NCBI GenBank assembly: GCA_964017125.1
Contig: OZ024911.1
Coordinates: 36,535,160-36,599,159 of the forward strand
Source of the DNA: Flabesymbios commensalis
Lineage: Eukaryota > Annelida > Polychaeta > Terebellida > Flabelligeridae
Length of the DNA stretch: 64,000 nt
Direction: 5' to 3'
Of the stretch, positions 47,301-57,554 are shown in pieces (position 1 is the first letter of the stretch; each line of letters starts with the position of its first letter). A program made the position numbers and the translations under genes. The notes beneath the pieces were generated by a model that saw only the letters and a list, made by a program, of their open reading frames with translations, was not told where the DNA came from and did not search any database.

Positions 47301-50300
47301 TAGTGACATATGCTTGACAAAGACTCATTTCACAGGACTACAATGGTAAAGGGACTGGCCCAGGCTAAAATCATCAAAAAATCGGTGGTTTTATTTTGGC
47401 TTTTCAATATGACCATATGATGTAAACATGTCCATAGACTAGAACTGCAAAAGCTTTAAAATTTGTCTGCTGCGCATTCACCAGTTAGGCTAGATATAGA
47501 GACAAAATTCCTGATTTCTAATTATGGACAACCATGTCAAAAATAAGAAATACTAGAAAAATACAAAAGTGCAATTATTACTTCTTCTGGGACTTTTATT
47601 ATGCCCCACTTAGCCAGGAATTTCCACGAAATCTCCAATTTTCAATTTTAATTATTCTGCCTAAAATATGCCTAACAAAGTTGTAAAATATCAGCTTTTA
47701 ATGTTAAGAAACAGCCGTGAAATATACAGTAGCCCTAATCCATCATTATCACATGTAGACGTAAATCACTTTCACTGCACCCTCTTACGTAATTAGTGCC
47801 AATTATGGAAATCACAATACACACAGTAGACCTAAGGATAAAGACCCATGAACGCTTTCTCAACTCACAAAATCTTTGCTGAAATGTTGCTGTAATGTTG
47901 TCAGGCCAACGTTGAGTTAGGTGTTAGTTGGCTGTATCAAATGCAATGAAATGAAATAAATGGGGTTCTACACCACATTTGTACACATATAGGCTAAACT
48001 AGTTAAGGAGAACCTCCTGAGGATGGTGAGATGAATGAGGTGTCACTGCCCTCCAGACACAGGATTCGAAATTGAGCCCTGTTGGTCTACGGCCGAGCAC
48101 ACTAACTCTCGGTCACGGAGGCTGCCCACAATATTCAATATTTACGATTAAACAGGGAGTAAACATTTTGTTATTTGAAACTTGAATGCCAGAGCAGGAG
48201 ACGAATCCGCGATCTCTGACTTTCCTAGCAGGCACCAGGGCCCCCCGCCCTTCGGTATTTTTATTACATATATACAAACACATTACCTGTGGATATAATA
48301 TTGGTTCACCGTCAGGGGCGCTGTCCAACATTTTTCATATTTTATTCTGCAAACATATTAAATGTGCATAATATAATTATATTGGTCATGTCATTGCTAT
48401 CCCTTACCTGTGATAATTGACAGCTATGTTTTTACTCTAGTTCTGCCATAATAGTATTCCCTGTTCCACTTTTGTTTTTTATTTATTACAAAAATGAAAA
48501 ATATATATTTTAAAGTTTTATAATCCACATGCACAGCTGGTCCTCGTCTTCATCATTGACGTTTGGCCAGTAATTGATAGAAAACAATCAATGAATGGGG
48601 AAGCGTGAGTTCAACTATGATGCTGCGGCATTAAAAAACTCACTATTGGTCCAGCTGCTTTATAGACACTGAATCGACATTACTCCAGCACCTGACACGG
48701 TATGGAGTGCATTATATTAATGAGTGTGTCCGCTCATATAACAAGACAAAACAAGAAGTTTATTATTGGGTTTAAACTTATCAAATACCCCTATATTTTA
48801 TGCACAATAATATACATGCTGTGCAAACATCTTGTATTTTACTTTAGAAAGTAAAATGATAATAGTAGGCCTACATATTATTACTTCGAGACATGTTTTT
48901 AGTATACATATAACCACTTCTAAAGTATGCATACTTTTAGGTGCATCCCAGCAAACACGATTTGGCGAACAGTGGATCAACACTCAAAGGTTTCGAATTT
49001 CAGAAATTTAGCCAGACCATAGAGTTAACTCTATGGCAATTTCAAGTGATTGTACTTAAGCGTTATTGCCTCATTGTAGTAGTCAACGCGATGCGTAGGC
49101 CTACAAAGCATAATCTGATAATATATTACACTGGCTATATACGCTATGCTTTCTACAGAAGCTACATCGACTTAATATTAGTTTAATGTTGGGCCAGCAG
49201 TGCAGACGGTGGACTAGCATTAAACCAGGGATAACTGGATATCTAGTATATTGTTGTGCCGCCCTCTACATCGTTTACCCAGCATTAAAGGAACATCATT
49301 TATTATTAATAATAGTATTTGTAATTTAGGCCCATATTACAATGTGATGTTGAATATCAGCTTCCATCGATAAGGTATATAATACAAGAACTAAATTAGG
49401 CCTACTATTTGTGTTTCTAGTAGCATAGACTTAGGTTGAAATCTACGTTCAACTTAACTTGAATATAGCTCTTTTTAATATAGCCCAAACATAGGGACGC
49501 AGACGGTTCATATACGGCCAATCGTCTACGACCATGGCTCAGCTGTAAAACAGCTTTGGCTAAAGGTCTAATTTTTGCAGGAACACCGGCAACTCGATAC
49601 CCTGACACAATGTTGGTTCAATGTTGGAGGAGTGTCATAGATGATGGCACAACATTTAACCAACATTGGCCATTGGGTCAGTGAAAGCCAAAAGGAGGCA
49701 GTGACATCAGCGGAAAGGAAGTATATACTTGATTTACAAGTGAGCAAATACGGTCTTTTGGCAGCGCTATGGCACAAAGAGACGGGACGCCAGTTAAAAC
49801 GCAGTAAATGCCTAGTATACCAGGGAGCAGATATTACCTTCTGACATTGCACAGACAGTACAGATAGTAACGGAAGTTAACGACAGAAGTTTACGTGGAA
49901 AGTCAACCTAAAAGTTTGTCGAGTCGACAAACTAACTCAAGAGGACTTAAGAAAAATCGACGCCATTTTTTTGAAAATCCTTGAATTGTGACCAAACAAA
50001 TTCATTCTGTAGCCAGTCATTTAAGTGTCTAATAATTGCATGATTCAGACTAGCGGTCTCCAGGATAACACAGTTACAGGGAACACCAATCAAATTTATT
50101 AGAATAGATCAAGCAGAAAAAAACATAAGCATAATTGAGTTAGCTGAAAGTGCACACAGCTGTGAAATTAGATGTAAATTTTATGTGGTTCCCAAATGAG
50201 AGCCCAAATTATTCTTGATTCAATGTGGCGGTTGCGGACTGGCGGCAGTTATCTAATAAAACATATGTACATAAGCATCCTGTGGATGCATAATAATTTT

Positions 50301-53300
50301 ATCTCAATGGAAATACATGACATCCATAGTTCTAACACACAGCATCATATTATACTGATCAATAATAATCTATACCTTTCCCTATATCATGCATATACAT
50401 CAACCAACCATTGCAAGGAGTATTGCTCCATTGCCACATCCTAGATCCATGACCGTACTCTCTTCTTCTATCAGTGGTGAATCTTTCATCCACTTAATAA
50501 TGCGTTGTAGGCCCTTCTCTCCATACCTGTGAGACAGTTTTATAAATAACATTTTAGGTCTAATATGTTAGGAAATGGTCATTAAAATTATTCTTATTTT
50601 TTTTCCATGTTTATACTAGAACTACAAATTTTACGTAGTTTGACAAACGATGCTAGGCCAAAATGACCTTCATTTGACATACTTCAAATTTATTACAACC
50701 TCTTTGGCATGGTTTACCCGATATCTGATATCAGGCCAATCGAGGTAAATAAAGGCTGATTAACAGTCATTTTGAATTTGATCTAGTTAAAAAATTTCAG
50801 GGTGCATTCTGACCCCCGAACCTCATATTCTGTTTTATGGTAACGGTCTAGCCATCTAACATAGTTTGCCAAATATTGGGCATGTGAAAGTAATTAATGG
50901 CCGATGGGCAGACATTTTAAATCTAGTTAAAAAATGTCAGAATGCGTCCTCCCTCAAAACATCACATTTTGTTTTATAGTAATGGTCTAGCCTTCTAACA
51001 CAGTTTGCCAAATATTGGGCATGTGAAAGTAAATAATGGCCGATAGGCGGCCATTTTGAATTTGATCAAGTCGAAATTTTTCAAGATGTATCCTCTCCAG
51101 AAAAGTCACATTTTGTTTTAAAGTAATGGTCTACCTATCTAGCACGGTTCACCTGATATCAGGCCTATCGAGGTAAATAATGCCGATTGTCGGTCATTTT
51201 GAATTTGATAAGAGTTAAACATTTCCAGGGTGCATCCTCCCCTGAAAACTCTACATTTTATAGTAAACCTAATGGTCTAGCCATCTAGCACGGCTTACCA
51301 AATATCAGCCATGTGAAAGTGAATAATGGCTGATAGGCAGCCAATTTGAATTTGATCGAGTCAAAATGTTTCATAATGCTTCCTCTCCTGAAATCTCACA
51401 TTTTGTTTTATAGTAATGGTCTAGCCATCTAGTACAGTTTAAAAAATAACGGTCATGTGAAAGTAAATAATGGCCGATAGGCGGCCATTTTAAATTTGAT
51501 CAAGCTAAAAAATTTTGTAATGCATCCTCTCCTGAAATGTCACATTTTGTTTTATGGTAATAGTCTAGCAATCTAGTACGGTTTACCAAATAACGGTGAA
51601 AATGAATAATGGCCGATAGGCGGTCATTTTGGACATTTGACAGGGTCAAAAAAATTTCAAGATGCATCCTCTCCTGAAACTCACATTTTGTTTTATAATA
51701 ATGGTCTGGCTATCTAGCACGGTTTACCAAAAATCAGCAATGTGAAAGTAAATAGTGGCTGATAGGCGGCCATTTTGAATTTGATTGAGTGAGTTCGAAG
51801 TTTTCAAGATGCATCCTCTCCTGAAACGTCACATTTGGTTTATCAAATATCGGCCATGTGGAAGTGAATATGTCCGATAGGTGGCCATTTTGAATTTGAT
51901 AAAGTCGAAATTTTTCATAATGCATCCTCTCCTGAAATGTCACATTTGTTTTATATATAGTAATGGTCTAGCCATCTTGTACGGTTTACCAAATAACGGC
52001 CATGTGAAAATGAATAATAGCCAATACGTGGCCATTTTGAATTTGATCGAATCAAAAAATTTCAAGATGCATCCTCTCCTGAAATCTCACATTTTGTTTT
52101 ATAGTAGTGGTCTAGCTATCTAGCACGGTTTAACAAATATCAGCAATGTGAAAGTAAATAGTGGCCGATAGGCGGCCATTTTGAATATAAGCGAGTCACT
52201 GTGGTTTTCAAAATGCATCCTCTCCTGAAACGTCACATTTTCTTTTGTAGTAATGGTCTAGATATCTAGCACAGCTTACCTGACATTAGGACTATCGAGG
52301 TAAATAATGCCGATTGTCGGCCATCTTGAATTCGAGAGATTAAAAAATTTCCAGGGTGCATTTTCCCACGAAAACTCACATTTTGTTTTATAGTAATGGT
52401 CTAGCCATCTAGCACGGTGTACCAAATAGCGGCATGTGAAAATGAATAATGGTCGATAGGCAGCGATTTTGAATTTGATCAAGTTGAAATTTTTCAAGAT
52501 ACATCCTCTCCTGAAACCTTACAAATTGTTTTATAGTAATGTTATAGCTATCTTGAGCGGTTTTCATGATATTTCGCAAAATATTTCAGTCAGATTTACC
52601 GATGTTATAAATTAGGTCGAAGTGCCAGGTCCAAAAACCTGAAAAGGCACAACTAGGGACCTTAGAGATTGTGTATGATTGAATGAAATCTTATATAGCG
52701 CATGTATCCAGCCGGAGGCTGTTCAGAGTGAAGTACTCACAGATTTCGGATTTTCTGGGGTCTCAAAGGATGGAAACTGCGCCTAAGTCCATTGAGGTTA
52801 TTTTACGTCTAACTCTAACTCAGTCAGACGAGCCATCTGATTTATGTGGTTCTCTGAGCCCCACGACACGACATCGCTGCACGCATGTCCGAGTGTATAC
52901 AGCACCTGGTAGAACCAGTGGTCACCCATCCAATTATGCACCGGGCCCGTCATTGCTTAACTTCAGTGATCAAGCCGACACCGATGAGCTAACGCCGTAT
53001 CTCGTATATATGTGTATGTGCAATATGTAATCGGCCCAGTAGTTTTTGAGATCTGCTCCGGAAACGAAGTGTGTGTCAAAACGTCTAAATAGGTCATAGT
53101 TCTGAACTAAAAGAAGGTCTACATGTAAGTTCATATACCCCAAAAGGCAAAACTAGACCCCCTAGAAGTGTTGCGTGCAAAATTTGAAGACAATCAGACA
53201 AGTATATGCTCCGGAAACGAAATGTTCACGGGCGGCCCTCCCGCCCAACGCCGTAACATCATTTTCTCCTCTGCGACCTCGCATATTGAATTCAGATTGA

Positions 53301-56300
53301 AAATATTTTAACCTGTCCATTATCCACCTGGAAGTAACCCACATACCAAATATTGTTATCCTAGATTATTTTCTTTCTCAAAGTTATAGGCAAAAGAAGA
53401 GGTAAAAACCTGGACGGAGGCGGTGACGGCGGGAGCTAAAAAGGCTCTAATTATTATGATTTAATTCCTAATGTAGCCTATGTTTTTTATATAGAATTAG
53501 TTCATCCTCTACAGTTTTGTCTGTAAATTGCTTAGAAAAAAATAATTGTAGTCCTGTAATAAACAATTATTCTGGGTATGGTTTGAAATGTCCCATTTAT
53601 TTGCATCAAATCATGCATCCAAAAAACAATCAAATTTATCATAACTAATAGATTAAATGATCATATTTAGATTTAAATGCTCTTCCAGCTTCTTTAGTTT
53701 GTTCATAATGAAAAAGTATGAAAAGATTTCCAAGTATGTATAGACAAAAATCATTTTTGTCTATTTAAAACAAACACCCAATTTTTGACGCACATTTCGA
53801 GAATAGCCCATATATATAGACTAGCTTTGTGGGGGAGCACGGGCAAAGCTAGGAAGTAGGCCTCATTGGCATAATCAGCTGATAATTAAACCACTGCAAC
53901 CTGTACAAAACAAGAGGCCAGCCGGACAACCATAATCCTCCGCCCCGCCCGCGTGATAGAAATTTTACAGGGTGCATACTTCACAGAAGTCTCACATTCT
54001 GTTCTACAATAATGATCCACCTATCTAGTCAATGTTGGTCGCAAGTCAGCATTTTTTTAGTTTGAGCAAGTTGCCATTAAGAGGGTATATATATATATAT
54101 ATCCCTCACTGAAACCATACATTTCGTTTTATAGTATTTATTGGACTGGTACATATCCTATGGAATTTTTGTTCCAAGGGTTGATTCTGTGAATAGATTT
54201 AATGCCTTATCAATGTTGAATTTTGTTGGTAGATTTTAATTTTATGTGTTTTTCTCTAGCAAAAAAAAAAATTTTTTACCCTAAAAAGTGACCCATTTTT
54301 AGCGCACGGCTGCTCTAAAACTATATTTCTGGGCCGTAAACGGTGATTGTACACAGTTGAGACGATAACTCACCTTGCTTCTCCTGTGCACGTTTCTTTG
54401 ATAACAATTGTCCCGTTTTGTTTTTTGTCTGCCATCTTGAATTTATGCAAATTTGGACAGAATGAATATTATTTTTTGGATCAGAAAAATTAAAGAAGTG
54501 TACAAATAACTTTTATCATCATCATTTTCCACATTATGCCAATTTTGAAGGTTAGATCATCTAACTATCTGGCACAGTTTGTCCGGTATCAGGCATATTA
54601 AAATTAATTATGGCCGATAGTCGGCCATTTTGAATTTGATCAAGTTGAAAATTTTCAAAGCATATCCCTACCTGAAACCGCACATTTTGTTTTGTAGTAA
54701 TGGTCTAGCTATATGGTACGGTTTGTCAAATATCAGGCATATTAAAGTTAATTACGGCCGATAGTCGGCCATTTTTAATTTGATCAAGTTGAAAATTTTC
54801 AGAGCATATCCCTACCTGAAACCGCACATTTTGTTTTGTAGTAATGGTCCAGCTATATGGCACGGTTTGTCAGATATCAGGCATATTAAAGTAAATTAGG
54901 GCCGATAGTCGGCCATTTTTAATTTGATCAAGTTGAAAATTTTCAGAGCATATTCCTACCTGAAACCGCACATTTTGTTTTGTAGTAATGGTCTAGCTAT
55001 ATGGCACGGTTTGTCAGATATCAGGCATATTAAAGTAAGTTATGGCTGATGGTCGGCCAATTAAACAGGTAAAATTTCAAAAACCCCAAAAGGCACATCT
55101 ACACCCTCTAAGGGATGTGTGTGTCAAAAATTAAAGAAATCCATGCACGGGTTACCGAGTTCTGCTCCGGAAACGAAATGCGGACATCCGGACGCGGGAG
55201 GGATCGGGACGGACATCCGAGGCGACGCCAATACCCCCACCCCCACTTCATCGGGTGGGGGATAAAAACCATGAATATAACCAATATAGAATTGAGAACC
55301 GTTGATTACTGTATGAGTATGGGTAAAAACTGTAATTAGCATGTTTCGAGTCTGATAAAGACAATTTTATGGATATAATAGAGCCTAAATAAATTTAGGT
55401 CTCCAGAATGGGTGGGGTGTTATTGAAAATAGAATAAACAGGTTGACACAATGCTAGTTTAATATTGGGCCACTGTTTATGGCACTTCTCCAACATCAAT
55501 CCAACGTTTGTATTGAATGCCCCGTGCTTTTGTGCAGCTGAAGAAACTGCAACCCGCATATATCTTCCTACTGGTGGACATGCGTTGTGTTGCAATGCTG
55601 GGTCGGGCTTGTACCAGCGTTACAGCGCCGTTACGGGCGGCGGGCCAACATTCAAGACGGCATTGGGTCGGTGTATCGTGTATAAATCGACGCTGGCCAG
55701 CGCCGGCGCACTGGCCCAACATTTAACCGATATCGGGTCGGTGGTAGTGTATACTCTGTGGGCATGCTGACACCAGCATGAAGCACTCCTCGGTATTGCA
55801 TGGGTGTTGCCGGGCCGGCGCCGGTGACGGTGTACCAGCATTGAGCAGGCATTGGGTTAGTGTCGTGCTCAATTGTAGTGGACACAGGCATTAGCCAGAA
55901 ATTTTGATGAACATTGATTAAAAGCCAAATTACGGCACCAAAACAAACGTAGTATTTAACGTTACAACCATGTCAGAATGTCAATGCTTTGCGTGAGGTA
56001 TATAGTGGGTGACAGGGGATAGCGATATGGTTGGGGTTCGTCCAACGACCAACGAAGACAAAATCCCTTATTCTATTATAGTTTAGCTTGGTGGAAAATT
56101 GTGGAAATTAATTCCAATAACAGCTGAAAGTTATCTTGACCATCTACTATCTAGTCTGGAATTGAGTAAACTCTAAATTGAATAGAATTTCCCTATGCAG
56201 CACAGATCTATGTGAAGTCACATATTATATTAAATTGTTTGTTGTTTGGTAACTGTAAGCCTATTTGTCGTGAATTAGTGTACGCTTGACAGAACATTCA

Positions 56301-56806
56301 ATACTAGTATATTATGATTCTGAAGCACTCACAGACTTTAAATGATTGATACTGATGTTTCAAACCAGATATGTTCTGCTTTTCAAAACAAAACAATTTG
56401 AAAATGCTGACAGGGTCCTGTGAGAACTATCTGGACCCCTGATGAGATGACTGGGACATGCAGTGGCAGATACAAGAGGGGTGGAGGAATTTGAAAAAAA
56501 TTATCACCTTATTCAGGGGTTTCCTTATGATTTGGTGATATACTGAGTGAGAAACAGTGCCCAATATGCCTTAGATTGTGTGAGAAAACCTTTGAAAATC
56601 AAAGATTTCTCTGGGGTCGGGCCCCTCGACCCCTTTACAGATAAATAATTTTTTGGTCAAATTTTAAACCCCCCCTCATCGAAAAGCTAGATCCGCCCCT
56701 GACATGCTTCACATGAGAGAAACAATGTCACTTTACTTACCAGACATACCCTATGTCTCCAATGTCTTGGAATGTTCTAAGTTCTTCTTCATATGTTGAA
56801 TCCCAG
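44382..56806 (-). CDS. EEF1AKMT2: EEF1A lysine methyltransferase 2 (METTL10), internal exons
   Basis: Class I SAM-dependent methyltransferase that methylates a lysine of translation elongation factor eEF1A. Exons, minus strand: 56806-56741, 50526-50409, 45655-45551 and 44613-44382, with phases that join without a shift. Visible motifs in order: WDSTYEEELRTFQDIGDIGY (family N-terminal), YGEKGLQRIIKWM, SAM motif I VMDLGCGNGAILLAM, GVDYSQAAIELA (acidic end of strand 2), CIDKGTYDVLHYS and LIVMSCNWTENQLVENF. Splice sites are GT..AG; the third exon has a weak donor (GTTTAG). The first exon (expected to end just before the Trp of WDS) and the last (expected FGG-GN-V region) were not found, so the coding region is partial. 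Introns of 5.9 and 4.8 kb are full of repeats. Confidence 0.88.
44671..45330. mobile_element. TIR element of GGGGAAA/TTTCCCC words in EEF1AKMT2 intron
   Basis: Ends TTACAGTACTGTGCAATTGA and its complement TCAATTGCACAGTACTGTAA. The interior is unusual: tens of short GGGGAAAT and TTTCCCC words in alternation, able to fold in many ways, plus a third copy of the end word (ATTGCACAGTAAACTGGGG) at about 45030. Only a chance reading frame crosses it. It lies between exons 44613-44382 and 45655-45551. Confidence 0.75.
45952..47030 (+). mobile_element. ACAAGAGGCCTG element with 120-130 bp tandem units
   Basis: Head ACAAGAGGCCTGAAGTCC then CATCCCCCGCC. Three to four units with GAGTTTTTGCGCCCACAAAA, GGCGGCCATTTTGA and CACCTGCACATCTCCATATG (46020-46400). 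The downstream part (46500-47030) is diverged, with GCCATTTTAAAATTG and a GC-rich end ACTCCGGCGGCGACGG. The 3' end is not certain. Confidence 0.55.
47349..47558. mobile_element. Left half of MITE family A
   Basis: AAGGGACTGGCCCAGGC after TA, through CATATGATGTAAACATGTCC to ACCATGTCAAAAATAAGAAA; the right arm is missing. Confidence 0.75.
48005..48335 (-). mobile_element. tRNA-derived SINE, diverged, inside copy 2
   Basis: Same layout as at 21356: GGATTCGAAATTGAGCCCTG, TCGGTCACGGAGGCTGCCCA, AGCAGGAGACGAATCCGCGA. It is shared with copy 1, hence older than their separation. Confidence 0.65.
49500..49935. repeat. Family B modules, paralogous to 27377-27787
   Basis: CAATCGTCTACGACCATGGC, CAATGTTGGTTCAATGTTGG, AACATTTAACCAACATTGGC, then AGGAGGCAGTGACATCAGCG and CAGATAGTAACGGAAGTTA as at 27.4-27.8 kb. 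Confidence 0.65.
49936..50408. other. EEF1AKMT2 intron, nothing recognised
   Basis: AT-rich intron DNA 3' of the 50526-50409 exon; no repeat end or coding signal seen. Confidence 0.4.
50690..53445 (+). mobile_element. 144 bp satellite element, second copy
   Basis: About 13 diverged tandem units (50700-52600) of the same type as at 39350: ATGGTCTAGCCATCTAGCAC, AATGGCCGATAGGCGGCCAT, GATGCATCCTCTCCTGAAA. Then the same 3' block (GGCACAACTAGGGACCTTAG, CGGAAACGAAGTGTG, TTTCTCCTCTGCGACC) ending near GGCGGTGACGGCGGGAGCTA. A 5S-derived SINE is inserted in the block. The ACAAGA head was not found. Confidence 0.75.
52680..53015 (-). mobile_element. 5S rRNA-derived SINE
   Basis: The minus strand starts near GATACGGCGTTAGCTCATCG and holds GATCACTGAAGTTAAGCAAT, GACGGGCCCGGTG and TTGGATGGGTGACC, which match the 5S rRNA internal promoter region in order. 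The body follows, and the 3' end (GCGCTATATAAGATTTCATT then CAATC) is of a type shared with LINE tails. TGTGTATG flanks it on both sides (about 52670 and 53010), and the uninterrupted block at 40940-40970 shows the empty state. Confidence 0.8.
53443..53813. mobile_element. Right-end fragment of the 14879-18780 element
   Basis: Matches 18413-18780: CTCTAATTATTATGATTTAA, TTTGTCTGTAAATTGCTTAG, TGTCCCATTTATTTGCATCA, TTTTTGACGCACATTTCGAG then AATAGCCC. It directly follows the satellite element, which probably landed in it. Confidence 0.75.
53910..55270 (+). mobile_element. ACAAGAGGCCAGCC element, second (inverted) copy
   Basis: Head ACAAGAGGCCAGCCGGACAA then CCGCCCCGCCCGCGTG. Three to four satellite units with a 144 bp period (word TGGTCTAGCTATATGG at about 54701, 54845, 54989). 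3' block CAAAAGGCACATCTACACCC, GTGTGTCAAAAATTAAAG, CTCCGGAAACGAAATG, then the hairpin CCCCCACTTCATCGGGTGGGGG followed by ATAAAAA. Confidence 0.8.
55271..55434. other. Spacer, nothing recognised
   Basis: AT-rich intron DNA between two repeats. Confidence 0.3.
55435..55900. repeat. Run of four or five degenerate family B modules
   Basis: TTGACACAATGCTAGTTTAA, AATATTGGGCCACTGTTTAT, GGCGGCGGGCCAACATTCAA, CGGCATTGGGTCGGTGTATC, CACTGGCCCAACATTTAACC and GGCATTGGGTTAGTGTCGTG follow each other. It is unusually GC-rich for the window. The many overlapping open frames here are side effects of the repeat. Confidence 0.65.
55901..56462. other. EEF1AKMT2 intron, nothing recognised
   Basis: Mixed-composition DNA with no coding or repeat signature. 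Confidence 0.35.
56463..56692. mobile_element. hAT-like MITE
   Basis: Left AGTGGCAGATACAAGAGGGG, right end the complement of AGGGGCGGATCTAGCTTTTC. GACATGC occurs on both sides (7 bases; hAT elements normally duplicate 8). The interior includes CTCTGGGGTCGGGCCCCTCG. It lies 50 bases downstream of the 56806-56741 exon. Confidence 0.6.
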
Positions 56807-57339
56807 CTGCAAACAAAAACATCACAATTTTAAGTTGTATTTATAATGAGAAAAATGAAAAAGAGAGATGCCTAAATGTACATTATTTATTATTATTATA
56901 TTTATATCGAAATACCACACCTCGACAACATATATTTAAATATGGGTAACGACCTCGAGACGTTAGCTGGGTAAACGCGAGGATATTTTCATTTAAAATC
57001 GTGTCTATCCGACACCATCCGACACCATTTTGCCCAAGCATCGATAAAGCAATACACCCTCAGCTGCGGGGATGGTTGAGTAGGGTGTACCATTATATAT
57101 ATGTATATATATACACCTGGGCAACATATATTGAATTATGGGTAGATTTAAATAGAAACCTGCCTTCTCAGAAAACACCAGATCTCCATCATGTTTATCC
57201 AAATCTGGGTAAATATTGCCCCACCGTCTTTGACATTACCCTAACATTTATTTGACATTGAGTATATAGTCGCATGTTTGCTGGAATTCTAAGCATTATT
57301 GCACCTGAACTGATTTCATGTTTGTCCACCATCTACGGC
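56807..57339. other. EEF1AKMT2 intron 1, nothing certain
   Basis: AT-rich; CCAGCTGCGGGG and GGGTGTACCATTATATAT at about 57060-57115 look like part of an inverted repeat around TATATATGTATATATATACA. No first exon was found here. Confidence 0.35.
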
Positions 57340-57540
57340 GCTGGACCAACATTAAGCCCTCATTTGATCGAATTCTGTTTGTGAAGGCAGATAGTGTATA
57401 CTTTGTTACAGTACCTATCAACAAACATTGTCATTCCTCATACTTTCCAACACGATACGTTAACCAATGATGTGCTAATGTCGGGCCACAGTCTGCAAAT
57501 ATGGCCCAACATTAATCCAGCATTCGCTCCACGTATAGTT
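57340..57540. repeat. Two degenerate family B modules
   Basis: ACGGCGCTGGACCAACATTA (57336) and CAACACGATACGTTAACCAA with GGGCCACAGTCTGCAAATAT and GCCCAACATTAATCCAGCAT (57449-57535). Confidence 0.55.
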
Positions 57541-57554
57541 GAAAAAAATTGTAA

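Larger units (their letters stand above)
47080..49510 (+). repeat. Long composite repeat, copy 2
   Basis: Starts ACAAGAGGCACAGGGGCC and follows copy 1 (20808-22990) closely, including the SINE and the long CCCAGCAAAC-ended unit (48950-49290). A MITE A half is inserted (47349-47558) where copies 1 and 3 have none, and CAACGTTGAGTTAGGTGTTA is preceded by about 120 bases not in copy 1. Confidence 0.75.

Noticed and set aside
52860-53010. True 5S rRNA gene
   Set aside because: Only the internal promoter part matches and it continues into a SINE body with a target duplication.
52683-53030. 115-codon plus frame
   Set aside because: It is the antisense of the 5S-derived SINE.
55465-55891. Five overlapping open frames of 70-100 codons
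   Set aside because: They cover a GC-rich run of palindromic family B modules; no domain, frames on both strands.
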